Origin: Brevibacterium renqingii
GTDB taxonomy: Bacteria > Actinomycetota > Actinomycetes > Actinomycetales > Brevibacteriaceae
NCBI RefSeq assembly: GCF_017808105.1
Contig: NZ_JADBHF010000010.1
Location: 1-64,000, forward strand
Direction of reading: 5' to 3'
DNA length: 64,000 bases
A program made the position numbers and the translations under genes. Below the pieces are notes generated by a model. The model ran no database searches. It was not told the DNA's origin and was given only the letters and a program-made list of their open reading frames with translations. Shown here one piece after another: positions 18,068 to 26,419 of this stretch (positions within the stretch are counted from its first letter, which is position 1; every line of letters starts with the position of its first letter).

Positions 18068-18892
18068 ATGACCGCCAAAGTGCTCACCGTTGCCGGCTCC
18101 GACGTCTCGGGAGGCGCGGGGCTGGAAGCCGATCTCAAGATGTTCGAGGAGTACGGTGCCTTCGGCACCGCCGTCGTCACCTGCATCGTCACCTTCGACC
18201 CGAATGATCGCTTCGCCCACGTCGTCGAGTTCATCGACCCCGAAGTCGTCAATCGTCAGCTCGAATCGACGCTGGCCGTGCACACCTTCGACACAATCAA
18301 GTCCGGCATGCTCGGATCCGTCGACTCCGCGCTGGTCCTCGCCGAGGAGCTGCGGACCAACGAGCTGCCCTATGTCTTCGATCCGGTGCTCGTGTGCAAG
18401 GGCGTGGGCACCATGGTCGATCTCAAGGACCTCTTCGTCGACAATCTCGTGCCCTTGGCCACCGTCATCACCCCGAACCTCGAAGAGGCCGCCACGCTGG
18501 CCGATCTCGATCCCATCGATTCCGTCGAGGGCATGATCGAAGCCGCGAGGATCATCCACGCCCAGGGCGCGGAGAACGTCGTCGTCAAGGGCGGTGCCCG
18601 CCTGGCCGGTGAGGACGCCGTCGACATCCTCTTCGACGGTGAGACCGTCACGACGCTGCGTTCGCGCAAGGTCAACGACAAGCTCGTCAACGGGGCAGGA
18701 TGCTCGTTCGCGTCCTCGATCGCGGCGGGAATCGCCACGGGCCTGAACATCCGTGAGGCTGTGATCGCTGCGAAGGAGAAGGTCGCCCACGGAATCGCCA
18801 ATTGCCTCGACAACGCCACCGGAGTCGCCTCGCTGCTTCACCCGGCGGCTCGCACACAGCCCTCGTCCGAGGTCTCGGTCACCGTCGACTGA
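18068..18892 (+). CDS. pdxK: Pyridoxine/pyridoxal kinase of the ThiD-like type
   Basis: A 274-residue ribokinase-fold kinase. It opens with AGSDVSGGAGLEADLK. FDPVLVCKG and TPNLEEAATL mark the core, and near residue 208 it has NGAGCSFAS, the GAGC anion-hole motif. The Cys in that motif and the overall likeness to the firmicute PdxK (ThiD-like pyridoxal kinases) favour vitamin B6 salvage over thiamine HMP kinase, though ThiD-type activity is not excluded. RBS AAAGGA sits just before the ATG. Two hairpins follow the stop. Confidence 0.85.
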   Translation: MTAKVLTVAGSDVSGGAGLEADLKMFEEYGAFGTAVVTCIVTFDPNDRFAHVVEFIDPEVVNRQLESTLAVHTFDTIKSGMLGSVDSALVLAEELRTNELPYVFDPVLVCKGVGTMVDLKDLFVDNLVPLATVITPNLEEAATLADLDPIDSVEGMIEAARIIHAQGAENVVVKGGARLAGEDAVDILFDGETVTTLRSRKVNDKLVNGAGCSFASSIAAGIATGLNIREAVIAAKEKVAHGIANCLDNATGVASLLHPAARTQPSSEVSVTVD

Positions 18893-18896
18893 GATC

Positions 18897-18924
18897 CTCC
18901 GACGTCCCCGCGGGGACGTCCGAG
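18897..18924. repeat. Dispersed palindrome copy 3, intergenic, terminator-like
   Basis: The 20-bp perfect palindrome GACGTCCCCGCGGGGACGTC (18901-18920), extended by CTC/GAG arms after one mismatch, begins a few bases after the pdxK stop. It is the longest copy of the repeat also found in imuA' and the DUF222/HNH gene. Being self-complementary with no loop, it may form only part of a terminator. Confidence 0.7.
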
Positions 18925-18930
18925 AAACAG

Positions 18931-18964
18931 ACTGCCCCGCACACCGGATGGTGTGCGGGGCAGT
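18931..18964. terminator. Bidirectional terminator between pdxK and rpmE2
   Basis: A 15-bp perfect stem (18931-18945 with 18950-18964) around GGAT, placed between convergent genes. Confidence 0.8.
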
Positions 18965-19024
18965 TCGCGCAGTGCTGAGAGCGTCCGAAGGAACGCTTTC
19001 CTCTCGGCCGGAGCCGATGCGGAC

Positions 19025-19279
19025 TCAGCGCTTGCCGAAGCTCTTGTAGCGGTCCTTGAACTTCTCCACGCGGCCGGCGGAGTCGAGGATGCGCTGCTTG
19101 CCGGTGTAGAACGGGTGCGAAGCGCTCGAGATCTCAACGTCGATCACGGGGTAGGTGTTGCCGTCTTCCCACTCGATCGTCTTGTCGCTCTTGGCGGTGG
19201 AGCGGGTGAGGAACTTGGTTCCGGAAGCGAGATCGTTGAACACGATCGGTCCGTATTCCGGGTGGATGTCCTTCTTCAT
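19025..19279 (-). CDS. rpmE2: Ribosomal protein bL31, type B (zinc-free)
   Basis: 84 residues beginning [11 protein letters not shown] and containing [13 protein letters not shown]. The Cys pairs of zinc-type L31 are absent, so it is the type B paralogue. Such copies usually replace zinc-binding L31 under zinc limitation and are Zur-controlled; I saw no Zur-like palindrome in the 176 bp upstream. An in-frame 40-residue extension to 19399 exists but lacks homology and is rejected. Confidence 0.95.
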   Translation of the reverse strand: MKKDIHPEYGPIVFNDLASGTKFLTRSTAKSDKTIEWEDGNTYPVIDVEISSASHPFYTGKQRILDSAGRVEKFKDRYKSFGKR

Positions 19280-19443
19280 TTTCTTACCTCTGCTGAATCC
19301 TCTCAGGCGCCTGGTATGGGTCGGCCCATCCGCCAGTGCCCGAATTCGTCTGCTGGACACGCCCCGCACCGTAGGAACCGGACACGAAGCGACAGTCAAG
19401 TCTAACCGATGGGAGGGGACAAAGCGATTCGACGCTCATCTCC

Positions 19444-19449
19444 TACACT
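19444..19449 (+). promoter_or_regulatory. -10 box for a leaderless YbaK-family mRNA
   Basis: TACACT ends 6 nt before the ATG at 19456, which favours that ATG over the GTG at 19450 and suggests a leaderless transcript. Confidence 0.5.
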
Positions 19450-19455
19450 GTGGCC

Positions 19456-20007
19456 ATGACCACGAAGGAACGCATCTCCACCCAGTTCACTCTCCACCCG
19501 GCGGCAGCGGCCTCGGAACTCCTGGCCGCTGCGACCGCCGAGGCGCTGCCGACGATCACCGGCGACGTCGAGGTCTTCGCCATCGATCCCGAGATCGCCG
19601 ACACCGCCGCCCTGCTCGACGCCACCGATCTGAGTCCCGCCACCTCGGCGAACTGCGTCCTCGTGGCCGGTTCCCGGGCCGGTGAGGAGCGCATCGCGGC
19701 GTGCATGGTGCTCGCGAACACCCGCGCCGATGTCAACAGACGGGTCAAGAAGCTCCTCGACGTCCGCAAGGCCTCGTTCCTCCCGCTCGAGCGGGCGGTC
19801 GCCGAATCCGGGATGGAGTACGGCGGCATCGGTCCGATCGGACTGCCCGGCAGCTATCGGGTGCTCATCGACTCCCGCGTCGCCGAGGCGAAGGAGCTCA
19901 TCATCGGATCCGGGATCCGCGGTTCGAAGCTGCTGCTGTCCGGTGCAGCACTCGCGTCCCTGCCCGGCGCGGAGGTCGTCGACGGTCTGGCCAACGAGAT
20001 CGTCTGA
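19456..20007 (+). CDS. YbaK/EbsC-family protein (aminoacyl-tRNA deacylase fold)
   Basis: A 183-residue protein with the YbaK/ProX fold. The conserved stretch DVNRRVKKLLDVRKASFLP matches the K-x-L region of the family, and GGIGPIGLPGSYRVLID is the typical GG-x-x-P-x-G loop. Relatives hydrolyse mischarged aminoacyl-tRNAs such as Cys-tRNA-Pro. The specificity of this member is unknown. It is convergent with the next gene; the 34-bp gap has no clear terminator. Confidence 0.85.
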   Translation: MTTKERISTQFTLHPAAAASELLAAATAEALPTITGDVEVFAIDPEIADTAALLDATDLSPATSANCVLVAGSRAGEERIAACMVLANTRADVNRRVKKLLDVRKASFLPLERAVAESGMEYGGIGPIGLPGSYRVLIDSRVAEAKELIIGSGIRGSKLLLSGAALASLPGAEVVDGLANEIV

Positions 20008-20041
20008 GTCCCGAGGCACCGAGAGCGATCGACCGATCCGC

Positions 20042-20812
20042 TCAGATCAGGCCCGCCCGGTCGATGACGAAGGCGATGAGCGGTGCGTAGAGGTTCGGCA
20101 CCACGTCGTCGTCCAGGGGGACGGTGACCTCGATCTGGCCCTGTGCTTCCGCGACGAACAGGGCCGGGTCGTTGCAGTCCGCATATCCGATGGTGCGCAG
20201 TCCTCTGCTCGCAGCCGCGCCGGCCCACCCGTGGTCGGCGACGACGAGATCCGGGGCCGATCCGCCGCGCGCGGCGATATCGTCGAGGAGGGCATGCATC
20301 GGTTCGGCCAGGTGCGTGTGCGGGCTGCCTCCGTGGAGGTGCCAGGTCCACACATCGTCGATCTGGCGGACGTCGCCGCCGACCTCGGGCACGGGGATGA
20401 GGTGGTCGCAGGTGTCGACAACGGCGCCTGCGGACTTCGCGGCTGCTGCGATCGCCATGTGGACGGGAAGCAGTCCTGCCGGATGGCCGGTGGCGAAGAG
20501 GATCCGACCGCCGTCCCGACTCACCCGACCGACCGCCTCGGCGAGCTTCTCCAGCGCCGTGATGCACCGGTCGGTGGAGATCGTGTCGACGCCTTCGACG
20601 AATTCGGGGTCGGGACGCAGTCCGGCGCGGTCGACCATGAGCGCGAACACGGCGTCATAGTCCCATTCGCGGGTCAGCTCGACGCCGAAGTCGAACTGCC
20701 GTTCCTGGTGGAGGAAGCGGTGGATGTGGGAGAGGTTGTTCTCTCGCGGGGTCGCGACCTCTCCGGTGATGCGTCCGGCTTCAAGGGCTCGGGCAAGGGT
20801 GCTTCTGTCCAC
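20042..20812 (-). CDS. Conserved actinobacterial phosphatase-like protein, function uncertain
   Basis: A 256-residue soluble protein. I recall close relatives being named simply 'phosphatase' in actinobacterial annotations, without biochemical support known to me. Conserved-looking segments are NNLSHIHRFLHQE, TGHPAGLLPVHMAIA, DTCDHLIPVPEVGG, VADHGWAGAAASRG and YADCNDPALF. The His/Asp-rich patches could bind metal. I start it at GTG 20812, preceded by AGAGAGGA at the right distance; an ATG 14 codons upstream (20854) adds only basic residues and lacks a ribosome binding site. Confidence 0.6.
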   Translation of the reverse strand: MDRSTLARALEAGRITGEVATPRENNLSHIHRFLHQERQFDFGVELTREWDYDAVFALMVDRAGLRPDPEFVEGVDTISTDRCITALEKLAEAVGRVSRDGGRILFATGHPAGLLPVHMAIAAAAKSAGAVVDTCDHLIPVPEVGGDVRQIDDVWTWHLHGGSPHTHLAEPMHALLDDIAARGGSAPDLVVADHGWAGAAASRGLRTIGYADCNDPALFVAEAQGQIEVTVPLDDDVVPNLYAPLIAFVIDRAGLI

Positions 20813-20883
20813 TGGAATCCTCTCTGTTGCGGCGGTTCGTCTCGTCGTGCGCATTCCCGGTGCCTATCGGACCCGAGACGAGG

Positions 20884-21798
20884 TCAGTCCTTCTGCAGCG
20901 CGAAGCAGGCCACCGCCGAGGCGGCAGCGACGTTGAGGGAGTCGACTCCCCCGCTCATGGGAATCATCACGGTCGAATCGCAGGCTCGAATCGTCGACCT
21001 GCGCAGGCCCTCGCCCTCGGTTCCGAAGACGACTGCGGTGCGTTCGGGTGCGGTCGCCGCGAAATCCCGCAGCGCTACGGAGTCATCGTCCAGAGCCAGG
21101 GCGGCCACGTGGAAGCCGCTTTCCTGCAGCGTGCGGATGTCGGCCGGCCAAGATTCGATCCGAGCCCAGGGAACCTGGAACACCGTGCCCATGGAGACTC
21201 TGATCGAACGTCGGTAGAGCGGGTCGGCGCAGCGCGGGGTGACGAGGACGGCGTCGACGCCGAAGGCCGCTGCCGAACGGAAGATCGCGCCCACGTTCGT
21301 GTGGTCGACGATGTCCTCGATGACGACGATGCGTCGGGCTGTCTCCACCAACGAAGCGGGATCGGGAAGCTGCGGCCGGTGCATGGCTGCCAGCGCTCCT
21401 CGGTGCAGGTGGAAGCCGGTGAGCGATTCGACCGCCGAGTCCGTGCCGATGTGGATCGGGACATCGTTGCCGGCGATGACGTCGGCGAGGTCGAACAGCC
21501 ACTTCGGACTGGTCAGGTAGGACCGCGGCACCATTCCGGCGGCATGGGCCCGGCGGATGATCTTCGAGGATTCGGCGATGAACAGTCCCTCGGCGGGTTC
21601 GCGTACGCTGCGCAGCCCGACGTCGGTCAGCTGCGTGTAATCGGAGAGTTCGGATGCGCTCGTGCGGCCGGCTGCCGCTGCTTCGCCGGTCAGCGCATCC
21701 TCATCGAAGAACCGCAGCCGTTCGGCGGCGATCCCGAGTTCGCCCGCCCGGTCGATGACCTGCTGCCGGGTCAGCGGCGCCTTGGCCGGTGTGTTCAC
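20884..21798 (-). CDS. TrmH/SpoU-family RNA 2'-O-methyltransferase
   Basis: A 304-residue protein with an N-terminal RNA-binding-like region (about 50-130) and a C-terminal SPOUT domain. Its motifs are the family's: DIVDHTNVGAIFRSAAAFG, VVFGTEGEGL and IPMSGGVDSLNVAAASAVA, the last two lining the SAM knot. Probably methylates rRNA or tRNA ribose; the position is not assignable. The GTG start (21798) overlaps the stop of the TSUP gene (GTGA), so they are coupled. The much longer in-frame opening upstream is a shadow of the TSUP gene. Confidence 0.88.
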   Translation of the reverse strand: MNTPAKAPLTRQQVIDRAGELGIAAERLRFFDEDALTGEAAAAGRTSASELSDYTQLTDVGLRSVREPAEGLFIAESSKIIRRAHAAGMVPRSYLTSPKWLFDLADVIAGNDVPIHIGTDSAVESLTGFHLHRGALAAMHRPQLPDPASLVETARRIVVIEDIVDHTNVGAIFRSAAAFGVDAVLVTPRCADPLYRRSIRVSMGTVFQVPWARIESWPADIRTLQESGFHVAALALDDDSVALRDFAATAPERTAVVFGTEGEGLRRSTIRACDSTVMIPMSGGVDSLNVAAASAVACFALQKD

Positions 21799-22631
21799 AG
21801 CGTGAGGATCCTCCAGATCGCGACGATGCCGAGGACGACGATGACCGAGCGCAGCAGCACCGGCGAGAACCTCCGGCCGATCCGGGCTCCGAAGTAGCCG
21901 CCGATGAGGGAGCCGACCGCGATGCAGACCACTGCGACCCAGTTGATCCGGTCGTGGCCGACGATGATGTAGGTGCTCGCCGAGACCGTGTTGACGACGA
22001 GGACGAGGACGTTCTTCAGGCCGTTCAGCCGCTGCAGATCGTCGGGCAGCAGAAGACCGAGCAGGGCGATGAGGATGATGCCCTGGGCTGCAGCGAAGTA
22101 GCCGCCGTAGATCGCGGTGAGGAAGACGACGAGCAGGACGGCCAGGTACCGGCCGGTCGACAGGCGGTCGCCGACGGAGGCCGTGGTGTGCTCGATGCCG
22201 GCCCTGTGGGCTCGCCGCAGGGAACGTTCTTTGAGATACCGCGACAGGTAGGGCTGGCCGACGACCATGACCAGGGCCACGACGAGGAGGACCGGCACGA
22301 TCGTCTCGAAGGCGTCCTCGGGCAGGTGCAGCAGCAGGTACGCGCCGGTCAGGGATCCCAGCAGGGAGGCCGGGACGAACCCGAGGATCCGCTTCCACTG
22401 GCCGCGCAGCTCCTCACGGTAACCGAACGACGAAGCGATGTTGCCCGGGATGAGGCCCACCGCGTTGCTCATCGTCGACACGACGGGCGCGACCCCGAAG
22501 GCCACGAGCGCAGGGAAGGTGATGAGTGTGCCCGATCCGACGACGGCGTTGATGCCGCCGGCGGCGATGCCGGCGAGGACGATCAGCGCGATCTGCCACG
22601 GTTCGAGGCTGAGACTCTGCCACAGCTCCAT
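21795..22631 (-). CDS. TSUP (TauE/SafE) family membrane transporter
   Basis: A 278-residue polytopic protein with about eight hydrophobic segments. The repeat signature is GGINAVVGSGTLITFPALVAFG near the N-terminus and GGYFAAAQGIILIALLG in the second half. The family moves sulfite, sulfonates or other organosulfur anions, often outward. No specific substrate is evident. It starts 2 bp after the ABC ATPase stop and overlaps the RNA methylase start, so three minus-strand genes form a unit. Confidence 0.88.
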   Translation of the reverse strand: MELWQSLSLEPWQIALIVLAGIAAGGINAVVGSGTLITFPALVAFGVAPVVSTMSNAVGLIPGNIASSFGYREELRGQWKRILGFVPASLLGSLTGAYLLLHLPEDAFETIVPVLLVVALVMVVGQPYLSRYLKERSLRRAHRAGIEHTTASVGDRLSTGRYLAVLLVVFLTAIYGGYFAAAQGIILIALLGLLLPDDLQRLNGLKNVLVLVVNTVSASTYIIVGHDRINWVAVVCIAVGSLIGGYFGARIGRRFSPVLLRSVIVVLGIVAIWRILTL

Positions 22632-22633
22632 GC

Positions 22634-23419
22634 TCAGCGCGCGGAACGAGCGTGGTAGCGCTGACCGTCGCGGGTGAGCTTGACGTCGACGCCGAAGGTT
22701 GCGGCGAGATTGTCCGCGGTGAGCGTCTCCTCGATCGGACCGGCAGCCAGATCCGTGCCCTCCGAGAGCAGAAGCACATGTGTGATCCCCGCCGGGATCT
22801 CTTCGACGTGGTGGGTGACCATGATGGTCGCCGGTGCCCATTTCGAGGACAGGATCTCCGACAGAGCGCCCAGCAGCTCCTCACGGCCGCCGAGGTCGAG
22901 GCCCGAGGCCGGCTCGTCGAGCAGCAGCAGCTCCGGGTCGGTCATGAGCGCGCGGGCGATCTGGACTCGTTTGCGTTCGCCCTCGGACAGAGTGCCGAAG
23001 GTGCGCTCGGCAAGATGTGTGATGTTGAACGCGGACAGCAGGTCGTGCGCACGGTCGATGTCGTCCTGCTCGTACTCCTCGACCCACCGTCCTGTGACTC
23101 CGTAGGCGGCGGTGAGCACGGTGTCCAGCACCGCCTCGGAGTTCGGAATGCGGCTGGCCAGCGCAGTCGATGCGTAGCCGATGCGCGGACGCAGTTCGAA
23201 CACATCGACACGCCCCAGACGCTCTTCGAGAATGCCGACCGTGCCCGTCGTCGGGTGCATGCGTCCGGCGGCGAGCTCGAGCAGGGTGGTCTTGCCCGCA
23301 CCATTGGGTCCGAGCACCGCCCAGTGCTCGCCCTCGGCGACGGTCAGCGAGAAATCTTCGAGGAGGAAATCGGCCCCCCGGCGCACGGACACGGAATCCA
23401 AAGTCAGGACATCACTCAT
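22634..23419 (-). CDS. ABC transporter-type ATP-binding protein (stand-alone)
   Basis: A 261-residue ATPase with Walker A GPNGAGKTT, a signature variant (LSEGERKRVQIARAL), Walker B LLLLDEPASGLD and the switch histidine TMVTHH-like (MVTHHVEEI). It resembles the ModF/YlmA-type proteins annotated as iron or molybdenum ABC ATPases. No permease gene is adjacent, so a transport role is uncertain. ATG at 23419; the upstream in-frame extension runs into the divergent promoter and is rejected. Confidence 0.85.
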   Translation of the reverse strand: MSDVLTLDSVSVRRGADFLLEDFSLTVAEGEHWAVLGPNGAGKTTLLELAAGRMHPTTGTVGILEERLGRVDVFELRPRIGYASTALASRIPNSEAVLDTVLTAAYGVTGRWVEEYEQDDIDRAHDLLSAFNITHLAERTFGTLSEGERKRVQIARALMTDPELLLLDEPASGLDLGGREELLGALSEILSSKWAPATIMVTHHVEEIPAGITHVLLLSEGTDLAAGPIEETLTADNLAATFGVDVKLTRDGQRYHARSAR

Positions 23420-23427
23420 ATCCTCAG

Positions 23428-23455
23428 ACTCTATCGCAGGCGGGCGGTCTATTCT
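23428..23455. promoter_or_regulatory. Interlocked divergent -10 boxes
   Basis: On the minus strand TAGAGT (23433..23428) ends 8 nt before the ABC ATPase ATG. On the plus strand TATTCT (23450-23455) ends 8 nt before the ATG at 23464. With only 44 bp between the start codons, each promoter's -35 region falls on or beside the other's -10. Confidence 0.45.
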
Positions 23456-23463
23456 GGTTCGAC

Positions 23464-24198
23464 ATGGACCAGACGACCGACTCACTTCTGCTGACCCTGG
23501 CGATCAACCACCGCCTGCGCTCGACCCTCGCCCCTGACGAGGTCAGTGCCGCGTTCCTCGACGACGACCGTGATGTTCCTCTCATCGTCTCCGACGAGGT
23601 GTTCGCCACCGCCTCTCCGACCGGCCTGCTGATGTTCGCAGCCGCCGCGGCCGCTGCCGGGATCACCCACGCCCGCCTCGCGCTGCACCACCCCTCACTG
23701 CCGCACACCACTCCCCCGGTCGACCGGGCCGCGCGCACGAAAGTCGGTCGGCACAGCGCCCCGGTCGTCCTCCATCGCGGATCCGAGCAGGCTGCAGTCG
23801 CGCTCATCGGCGCCGAGGCGAACGTCGAGATCATCGCCTGCCGGCCGACTCTCTACCGTCCGGTCACCGTGGGCACCTCCGCCGAGGCCCTGCGCCGGCT
23901 GCGGCTGCTCGTGATGGAGGGACTCGGTCTCATCGAATCCCTCGAGGTGCCGGAGGAATGGCGGCAAGGACCGTGGCGGGATTGGCAGGAGGAGCTGTCG
24001 ACGTCACATCCGATCTCTCGCCTCATCCCCACCGAGGCCGATTCCCGAGCGATCTACGCCGCACTCGACATCCACCACCGGATGCGCACCGTGCTCGCCC
24101 CGGCGACCGTCTCCCCGCCGCAGTTCGGCGCCCTGCTGTCTCAGCTGCACCCCGCCGCCGCGGACTACATCATGGCAGTGGCTACGATGAAGGGGTGA
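23464..24198 (+). CDS. Conserved hypothetical protein coupled to serB
   Basis: A 244-residue soluble protein that I do not recognise. Two related segments, about residues 7-22 (LTLAINHRLRSTLAPDEV) and 203-218 (ALDIHHRMRTVLAPATV), look like an internal repeat framing the protein. The middle is Ala/Leu-rich with a basic stretch (about 85-100). No signal peptide, membrane segment or catalytic motif is evident. Its stop overlaps the serB start (GTGA), so it is co-translated with serB. The in-frame extension upstream to 23170 is antisense to the ABC ATPase and was rejected. Confidence 0.7.
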   Translation: MDQTTDSLLLTLAINHRLRSTLAPDEVSAAFLDDDRDVPLIVSDEVFATASPTGLLMFAAAAAAAGITHARLALHHPSLPHTTPPVDRAARTKVGRHSAPVVLHRGSEQAAVALIGAEANVEIIACRPTLYRPVTVGTSAEALRRLRLLVMEGLGLIESLEVPEEWRQGPWRDWQEELSTSHPISRLIPTEADSRAIYAALDIHHRMRTVLAPATVSPPQFGALLSQLHPAAADYIMAVATMKG

Positions 24199-24881
24199 AT
24201 GAGACTTCGACCGCCCAGATTCCCGTCCAGCTGCTTGTCATGGACGTCGACTCGACGTTCATCAATGAGGAGGTCATCGACCTCATCGCCGCCCACGCCG
24301 GCCTCGGAGACCAGGTCGCCGCCATCACCGAGCGCGCGATGGCCGGTCAGCTCGACTTCGCAGCGTCCCTGGCCGAACGGGTGGCGCTGCTGGCGGGGCT
24401 GCCGGAGACCGTGCTCGACGATGTGCGATCGCAGATCACCCTCACCCCGGGGGCAGCCGAGCTCGTCGCTGCGGTGCAGACAGGCGGAGGGCAGGTGGCG
24501 CTCGTCTCCGGAGGCTTCGCCCCGATCATCGCTCCCGTGGCCGCACGGCTGGGCATCACCGACGTCTTCGCCAATCATCTCGAGGTCGAGAACGGGACTC
24601 TCACCGGGCGCACGGCCGGACGGGTCATCGACCCGAGCGCGAAGGCGGAGATCTTCGCGGACCTCGTGACCGCGGGCGGCTATGCGCGGGAGGCGACCGT
24701 GGCCGTTGGCGACGGAGCCAATGACATCGGCATGATCCGCGCGGCCGGGCTCGGGGTCGCATTCTGCGCGAAACCCGCCCTCGTCGAAGCCGCCGATGCC
24801 TCGGTGACCACCCGGGATCTGCGCAAGGTGCTCGACCTCATCGCCGTCCGCGAAGACGCCCGGTCCACGGCCGGCGCATGA
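24195..24881 (+). CDS. serB: Phosphoserine phosphatase
   Basis: A 228-residue HAD phosphatase. The nucleophile motif is MDVDSTFINEEV with Asp17 and Asp19. SGGFAPI follows as motif II, a Lys (SAKAEIF) as motif III, and GDGANDIGMI near residue 172 binds Mg. There is no N-terminal ACT domain, as in the short SerB form. It releases serine from phosphoserine, the last step of serine synthesis. The GTG start at 24195 overlaps the previous stop. Confidence 0.92.
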   Translation: MNETSTAQIPVQLLVMDVDSTFINEEVIDLIAAHAGLGDQVAAITERAMAGQLDFAASLAERVALLAGLPETVLDDVRSQITLTPGAAELVAAVQTGGGQVALVSGGFAPIIAPVAARLGITDVFANHLEVENGTLTGRTAGRVIDPSAKAEIFADLVTAGGYAREATVAVGDGANDIGMIRAAGLGVAFCAKPALVEAADASVTTRDLRKVLDLIAVREDARSTAGA

Positions 24882-24936
24882 TTCCGTGAACCGCATCGGA
24901 GACGACCGCGGCCCTCGGAAGCGACCGGAGACGACT

Positions 24937-24970
24937 GAGGCCCTCCGAACCGTTCGGTTCGGAGGGCCTC
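24937..24970. terminator. Bidirectional terminator between serB and the SixA-like gene
   Basis: A 15-bp perfect stem (24937-24951 with 24956-24970) around the loop GTTC, between convergent genes. Confidence 0.85.
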
Positions 24971-25006
24971 ACTCATCGGGCAGCACACCTCGCGGGAGTG
25001 CGCAGC

Positions 25007-25513
25007 TCAGACTCCGTGGAAGACCCGGATCTGCGGTGCCGGATACTCCCCGGGCTCCAGGTCCCAGCTCTCGAGGTCGAAGACCGCGATCGAGGAGGGA
25101 CGGAACGCGGCCGGAACCCCGCCGGCCGGATTGAGATGGCCGATCACCTCGGAGACGGCCGGCTGGTGGCCGACGATATAGGCACACTGCGAGTCCGCCG
25201 GGATCGAATTGATCGCATCCAGCCAGTCGTCGATCGCTCCGGCGTAGAGCGAGGCGTCCTCGCGCAGCGCGAGGCTGCCCGGATCGTCGAGGGACCCGCC
25301 GTGGGCCCGGTTGACCGCTTCGACGACGGCCTGCCCGGTCTGGACCGTCCGGCGGGCCGCCGATGCGATGGCGACATCGGGCGGCCACCGTTCGGCGATC
25401 TCGGCGCCGGCTTCGACGGCCTGGGCCAGACCTTTGGAATCCAAGGACCGTTCGAAGTCGGTGGGACCTTCCGCCTCCGCCTTGGCGTGGCGGGCGAGGA
25501 TGAGCACAGGCAT
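25007..25513 (-). CDS. SixA-like histidine phosphatase
   Basis: A 168-residue histidine-phosphatase-superfamily protein. The N-terminal LARHAKA gives the phospho-accepting His9, SAARRTVQTGQAV forms the phosphate pocket, and YIVGHQPAV supplies the second histidine. SixA removes phosphate from phosphohistidine proteins; other small substrates are possible. It starts 7 bp after fabI and is likely co-transcribed with it. Confidence 0.88.
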   Translation of the reverse strand: MPVLILARHAKAEAEGPTDFERSLDSKGLAQAVEAGAEIAERWPPDVAIASAARRTVQTGQAVVEAVNRAHGGSLDDPGSLALREDASLYAGAIDDWLDAINSIPADSQCAYIVGHQPAVSEVIGHLNPAGGVPAAFRPSSIAVFDLESWDLEPGEYPAPQIRVFHGV

Positions 25514-25520
25514 GGGAGTC

Positions 25521-26279
25521 TCAGGCTCCGGTGGAGTGGAAGCCGCCGTCGACGTGGACCATTTCGCCGGTGGTGGCGGGGAACCAGTCCGAGAGCAGGG
25601 CGACGATCGCCTTGCCGGCGGGAGTGGTGTCCGTCTGGTCCCAGCCCAGCGGCGCCCGGTCGCCCCACATGTCCTCGAGGGTGCCGAAGCCGGGGATCGA
25701 GGTGGCTGCGGTCGTCTTGAGCGGACCGGCCGAGACGAGGTTGACGCGCACACCGTCTTCGCCGACATACTTGGCGAGGTAGCGGGCGGTGGACTCGAAG
25801 GCGGCCTTGGCCACACCCATCCAGTCGTAGACGGGCCAGGAGATCGTCGCATCGAAGGTCAGGCCGACGATTCCGGCGCCCTTGTTGAGCACGGGCTTGG
25901 CGGCCACGGCGATCGCCTTGAGCGAGTAGGCGGAGACGTGGATCGCGCCGGAGACCGACTCCCACGGGGTGTCGAGGAAGACGCCGCCGAGAGCGTCCTT
26001 CGGGGCGAAGGCGATCGCGTGGACGATGCCGTCGATATTGCCCTCGAGGCGTTCGTGCAGGGCCGCGAGATCCTCTTCGTTCGTGGCGTCGAGCTCGATG
26101 ACCTTCGGAGTCTGCGGCAAACGCTCGGCGATCACCTGAGTGATCTTCATCTGACGGCCGAAGCTCGAGAGGATGACCTCGGCTCCCTGCTCCTGTGCGA
26201 TGCGGGCGGCGGCGAAGGCGATCGATGCCTCTGTGAGCACGCCGGTGACGAGAATGCGCTTTCCGTCGAGGATTCCCAT
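25521..26279 (-). CDS. fabI: Enoyl-[ACP] reductase (FabI/InhA type)
   Basis: A 252-residue divergent short-chain dehydrogenase. It opens with LDGKRILVTGVLTEASIA, the FabI/InhA form of the cofactor loop. The catalytic pair is Tyr151-x6-Lys158 in VYDWMGVAK. It reduces trans-2-enoyl-ACP with NADH in FAS-II. The order fabG-fabI matches mabA-inhA of mycobacteria, but a 140-bp gap with its own -10-like TAGACT separates the genes here. Confidence 0.94.
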   Translation of the reverse strand: MGILDGKRILVTGVLTEASIAFAAARIAQEQGAEVILSSFGRQMKITQVIAERLPQTPKVIELDATNEEDLAALHERLEGNIDGIVHAIAFAPKDALGGVFLDTPWESVSGAIHVSAYSLKAIAVAAKPVLNKGAGIVGLTFDATISWPVYDWMGVAKAAFESTARYLAKYVGEDGVRVNLVSAGPLKTTAATSIPGFGTLEDMWGDRAPLGWDQTDTTPAGKAIVALLSDWFPATTGEMVHVDGGFHSTGA

Positions 26280-26313
26280 GGTGGTCCTTTCTTCAGGGAT
26301 GGTGATCTGTCGG

Positions 26314-26348
26314 CGCCGCGGAAGGCGGCGTCTCTGGGGTGAAGTCTA
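26314..26348 (-). promoter_or_regulatory. Candidate fabI promoter and 5'-UTR hairpin
   Basis: TAGACT (26348..26343, minus strand) is a -10 candidate 64 bp before the fabI ATG. CGCCGC/GCGGCG (26314-26330) can form a small hairpin in the leader. Suggests fabI can be expressed apart from fabG. Confidence 0.4.
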
Positions 26349-26419
26349 CGGGCAATGGACAGCCTCGGCCGCATCGCAGGAGATTTCGGCCGGTGCCGAT
26401 CGGACTGGTGGGTCCGGCC

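Noticed and set aside
19280..19399. 40-residue N-terminal extension of L31
   Set aside because: The type B L31 begins [11 protein letters not shown]; the extension has no family match and lies in the divergent promoter region.
19280..19455. Zur box before rpmE2
   Set aside because: No zinc-regulator-like palindrome was seen in the region, though type B L31 genes are often Zur-controlled.
20813..20854. Upstream ATG for the phosphatase-like gene
   Set aside because: Adds 14 basic residues without a ribosome site; GTG 20812 has AGAGAGGA at proper spacing.
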